Assembly: GCF_947499065.1 (NCBI RefSeq)
Contig: NZ_CANMMT010000005.1
Coordinates: 124,001-188,000, forward strand
Direction: 5' to 3'
Length of the DNA stretch: 64,000 nt
Source: an uncultured Tenacibaculum sp.
Lineage (GTDB): Bacteria; Bacteroidota; Bacteroidia; Flavobacteriales; Flavobacteriaceae
The notes below the pieces were generated by a model that was given only the letters and a program-made list of their open reading frames with translations, did not search any database and was not told where the DNA came from. Positions 61,588 to 64,000 of this stretch are shown piece after piece; the stretch's first letter is position 1; each line of letters begins with the position of its first letter. A program made the position numbers and the translations under genes.

Positions 61588-62124
61588 ATGGAAAATAAGC
61601 AAACATTTACAGTTTCTGTATATACAGAAAATAACGTGGGATTATTGAATAGGATTTCAGGAATCTTTTTAAGAAGGCATATCAATATTGAAAGCATGAA
61701 TATTTCTAAATCGGAGATAAAAAGTGTTTCAAGATTTACATTATTAGTCAAAGTAACCGAAGAGCAAATAAAGAAAATTATTGGTCAAATAGAAAAGCAA
61801 GTAGAGGTTATCAAGGCTTATTACCATACAGTTACGGATACAGTTTATCAAGAGTCTTGCTTGTTTAAGTTAAGCTCAGAATCTTTAATAGAAAACGATC
61901 ATATTCAAACAATTATTAATAATAGTAAATCGAGAGTAATTAATATAAACAAAGATTTTTTTGTACTTGAAAAGTCAGGAACAAAAGAAGAAATAGAAGA
62001 GTTATATCATGCATTAGACAAGCATGGAATTATGCAGTTTGTTCGATCAGGACGTATTGCAATAACAAAAGATGAAATGAGAATTTCTAAATTATTAGAA
62101 TCAGGAATTGAGAAAAGATATTAA
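61588..62124 (+). CDS. ilvN: Acetolactate synthase small (regulatory) subunit
   Basis: ACT-domain subunit conferring valine feedback control. The ACT start is FTVSVYTENNVGLLNRISGIFLRRHINIESMNISKSE (~6-42). An IlvH-type C-terminal domain follows (EEIEELYHALDKHGIMQFVRSGRIAITK). Length 178 aa, matching typical IlvH. Confidence 0.94.
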   Translation: MENKQTFTVSVYTENNVGLLNRISGIFLRRHINIESMNISKSEIKSVSRFTLLVKVTEEQIKKIIGQIEKQVEVIKAYYHTVTDTVYQESCLFKLSSESLIENDHIQTIINNSKSRVININKDFFVLEKSGTKEEIEELYHALDKHGIMQFVRSGRIAITKDEMRISKLLESGIEKRY

Positions 62125-62349
62125 AATACATTATACGATAAGATTCTAAATTAAGGAGAATATATAGGGAGTGTTTCATTTAAGTATTGAATAAAAAGAA
62201 ACCAAGGTATACTAATAAAAGAGCATAAAGATTACTTTATATATTCTAAAGAATTAAACAACAAAATAAACGCAACAGATATTTTAAACGAAAACTTTTA
62301 TCTGTTACAAAAAATAACATAAAAAGCGCAAGGCTAAAAACTATAAGTT
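62125..62349. other. 225-nt leader before ilvC
   Basis: No ORF seen. AACAGATA (62274-62281) pairs with TATCTGTT (62299-62306) to form a hairpin without a T-run. The gap is unusual within an otherwise tightly packed operon and may hold an internal promoter or processing site. Confidence 0.45.
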
Positions 62350-63855
62350 ATGGCAACAAATTATTTCAATACATTATCATTAGCAGGAAAATTAGAGCAA
62401 CTTGCAAAATGTAGATTTATGGAAGCATCTGAGTTTTCAGAAGGAGTTAAAGCATTAGAAAATAAAAAAGTAGTCATTATAGGTTGTGGGGCTCAAGGTT
62501 TAAACCAAGGGTTAAATATGAGAGATTCAGGTTTAGATGTTTCTTATGCATTACGACCAGCAGCTATTGAAGAAAAGAGAGCTTCATATAAAAATGCCAC
62601 TGAAAACAATTTTAATGTAGGTACGTTTGAAGAGTTAATTCCTAATGCTGATTTAGTATTGAATCTAACACCAGATAAGCAACACACAAGAGTTGTAAAA
62701 ACGGTAATGCCTTTAATGAAAAAAGGAGCAACATTATCATATTCTCATGGATTTAATATTGTTGAAGAAGGGATGAAAATTCGTGAAGATTTAACAGTAA
62801 TTATGGTGGCACCAAAATGTCCAGGGACAGAAGTAAGAGAGGAGTACAAAAGAGGTTTTGGAGTCCCAACATTAATAGCTGTACATCCAGAGAATGACCC
62901 TGAAAATAAAGGATGGGCACAGGCAAAAGCTTATGCAGTAGCAACAGGAGGAGATAAAGCAGGAGTTTTAGAGTCTTCTTTTGTGGCTGAAGTGAAATCG
63001 GATTTAATGGGAGAACAAACTATTTTATGTGGAGTGTTACAGACCGCTTCGATTTTATCTTTCGATAGAATGTTGGAAGAAGGAGTTGAACCAACTTATG
63101 CAGCAAAACTAATTCAATATGGTTGGGAAACTATTACCGAAGCTTTAAAGCACGGAGGAATTACCAATATGATGAATCGTTTGTCTAATCCTGCAAAAAT
63201 GAAAGCATTTGAACTTTCAGAAGAGTTGAAAGAAATATTAAAGCCATTGTTTGATAAGCATATGGATGATATTATGTCAGGACATTTTTCAAAAACAATG
63301 ATGGAAGATTGGGCTAATGATGATGTAAATCTATTATCATGGAGAGCAGCAACAGGAGAAACTGCTTTTGAAAAGACAGAAGCAACTGAGGTTGCAGTAA
63401 GTGAGCAAGAATATTTTGATCATGGTACTTTAATGGTTGCTTTTGTAAAAGCAGGAGTAGAGTTGGCTTTTGACACCATGGTTGCCTCAGGAATTAAAGA
63501 AGAATCGGCATACTATGAATCATTACATGAGTTACCGTTAATAGCAAATACTGTTGCAAGAAAGAAATTATATGAAATGAATCGAATTATTTCAGATACT
63601 GCTGAGTATGGATGTTATTTATTTGATCATGCAGCAAAACCGTTATTAGTTGATTTCATGAGTAAGGTTGATACTTCAGTAATAGGAAAACCATATACAA
63701 ATTCTAATGAAGTAGATAACTTAGAATTAATTAGAGTTAATGAATCTATCCAAAGTCATCCAATTGAAAAAGTAGGTAAAACATTAAGAACGTCAATGAC
63801 AGCAATGAAAGTAATCAGTCAAGAAGAAAAAAAGGAGGCAGTAGTTTTTCATTAA
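62350..63855 (+). CDS. ilvC: Ketol-acid reductoisomerase, class II
   Basis: NADPH-dependent isomeroreductase of the Val/Ile pathway. The Rossmann start is [31 protein letters not shown]. The catalytic metal residues are in [15 protein letters not shown]...[20 protein letters not shown]. The duplicated C-terminal knot seen in long (class II, E. coli-like) enzymes is present: 501 aa, versus ~340 for class I. Confidence 0.95.
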   Translation: MATNYFNTLSLAGKLEQLAKCRFMEASEFSEGVKALENKKVVIIGCGAQGLNQGLNMRDSGLDVSYALRPAAIEEKRASYKNATENNFNVGTFEELIPNADLVLNLTPDKQHTRVVKTVMPLMKKGATLSYSHGFNIVEEGMKIREDLTVIMVAPKCPGTEVREEYKRGFGVPTLIAVHPENDPENKGWAQAKAYAVATGGDKAGVLESSFVAEVKSDLMGEQTILCGVLQTASILSFDRMLEEGVEPTYAAKLIQYGWETITEALKHGGITNMMNRLSNPAKMKAFELSEELKEILKPLFDKHMDDIMSGHFSKTMMEDWANDDVNLLSWRAATGETAFEKTEATEVAVSEQEYFDHGTLMVAFVKAGVELAFDTMVASGIKEESAYYESLHELPLIANTVARKKLYEMNRIISDTAEYGCYLFDHAAKPLLVDFMSKVDTSVIGKPYTNSNEVDNLELIRVNESIQSHPIEKVGKTLRTSMTAMKVISQEEKKEAVVFH

Positions 63856-63859
63856 AAGT

Positions 63860-64000
63860 ATGCAAGTAGAAACAAAATACAGACCAACGATAAAAGCTGT
63901 GGAAGAAGCAGTAGCTACATTAGAAGGTGTAGCTACTGTAACTCCATTGTTAAAAAACTTTATTTATTCTGAAAAGTATAAATCCTCTATTTATTTAAAA
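63860..64000 (+). CDS. ilvA: Threonine ammonia-lyase, partial
   Basis: First 47 codons of biosynthetic threonine dehydratase, cut by the window end. EAVATLEGVATVTPLLKNFIYSEKYKSSIYLK is the usual N-terminus before the PLP Lys. Starts 4 nt after ilvC; it supplies 2-oxobutyrate for isoleucine. Confidence 0.88.
   Translation, partial: MQVETKYRPTIKAVEEAVATLEGVATVTPLLKNFIYSEKYKSSIYLK

Overview
The window is about 64 kb of AT-rich chromosome from a member of the Bacteroidota, most likely a marine Flavobacteriaceae (Tenacibaculum-like). This rests on the protein families present (YbbR, DUF1573, a long NusB, DUF3276, the DUF2157/DUF4401/GDYXXLXY trio, the succinyl-type ArgF'), on promoters of the TTG / TAnnTTTG type, and on the absence of obvious Shine-Dalgarno sequences. 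The genus is an inference from gene content, not from a marker gene. No rRNA, tRNA, CRISPR array or insertion sequence was seen.

Layout. 1-6.8 kb: a two-component pair and a housekeeping block (coaE, YbbR protein, yajC, DUF1573 lipoprotein, nusB, amino-acid dehydrogenase). 6.9-20 kb: an ABC exporter, a DUF3276 protein, a menaquinone-linked trio (isochorismate synthase, alpha/beta hydrolase, hotdog thioesterase), threonylcarbamoyl-AMP synthase, an alkaline-ceramidase-like membrane protein, a glycosyltransferase, holA and regulators. 20-34.5 kb: a serine hydrolase, DUF4240 and Imm22-like genes, a POT transporter, then an AraC regulator divergent from a cytochrome / RND permease / LolA-like / outer-membrane-protein operon, an Lnt-like hydrolase, a Crp regulator and small lipoproteins.

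34.8-42.9 kb is an accessory island. It holds a Sau3AI/MutH-type restriction-modification system (controller, C5-methyltransferase, nuclease) with an inverted-repeat operator touching the controller start codon. Beside it is a compact candidate lanthipeptide operon: a 109-aa Cys-rich precursor-like peptide, an APH-type kinase, a HopA1-family protein and a LanC cyclase with intact zinc ligands. The kinase + HopA1 pair is the hallmark of class V lanthipeptide synthesis. A hairpin between precursor and enzymes and a strong terminator after lanC frame the operon. This is the best candidate for an undescribed system here.

43-47.5 kb: a YwqG-like protein, a lipoprotein, and the DUF2157/DUF4401/GDYXXLXY membrane trio. 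47.5-56.5 kb: a leftward arginine operon (GNAT, argG, argC, proC, argD, argF', argB, argE, argH). 57.3-64 kb: a rightward ilvE-D-B-N-C-A operon, with ilvA cut by the window end. Between these two divergent operons is a roughly 0.8-kb control region. On the ilv side are two successive Ile/Val-rich leader peptides, each followed by a rho-independent terminator (tandem attenuators). On the arg side is a 23-codon leader peptide ending in Phe-Arg-Arg-Arg-Arg, and possibly a second Arg-rich one. These short ORFs suggest that both pathways are controlled by ribosome-mediated attenuation. Two lipoprotein genes 10 kb apart also share a nearly identical upstream element.
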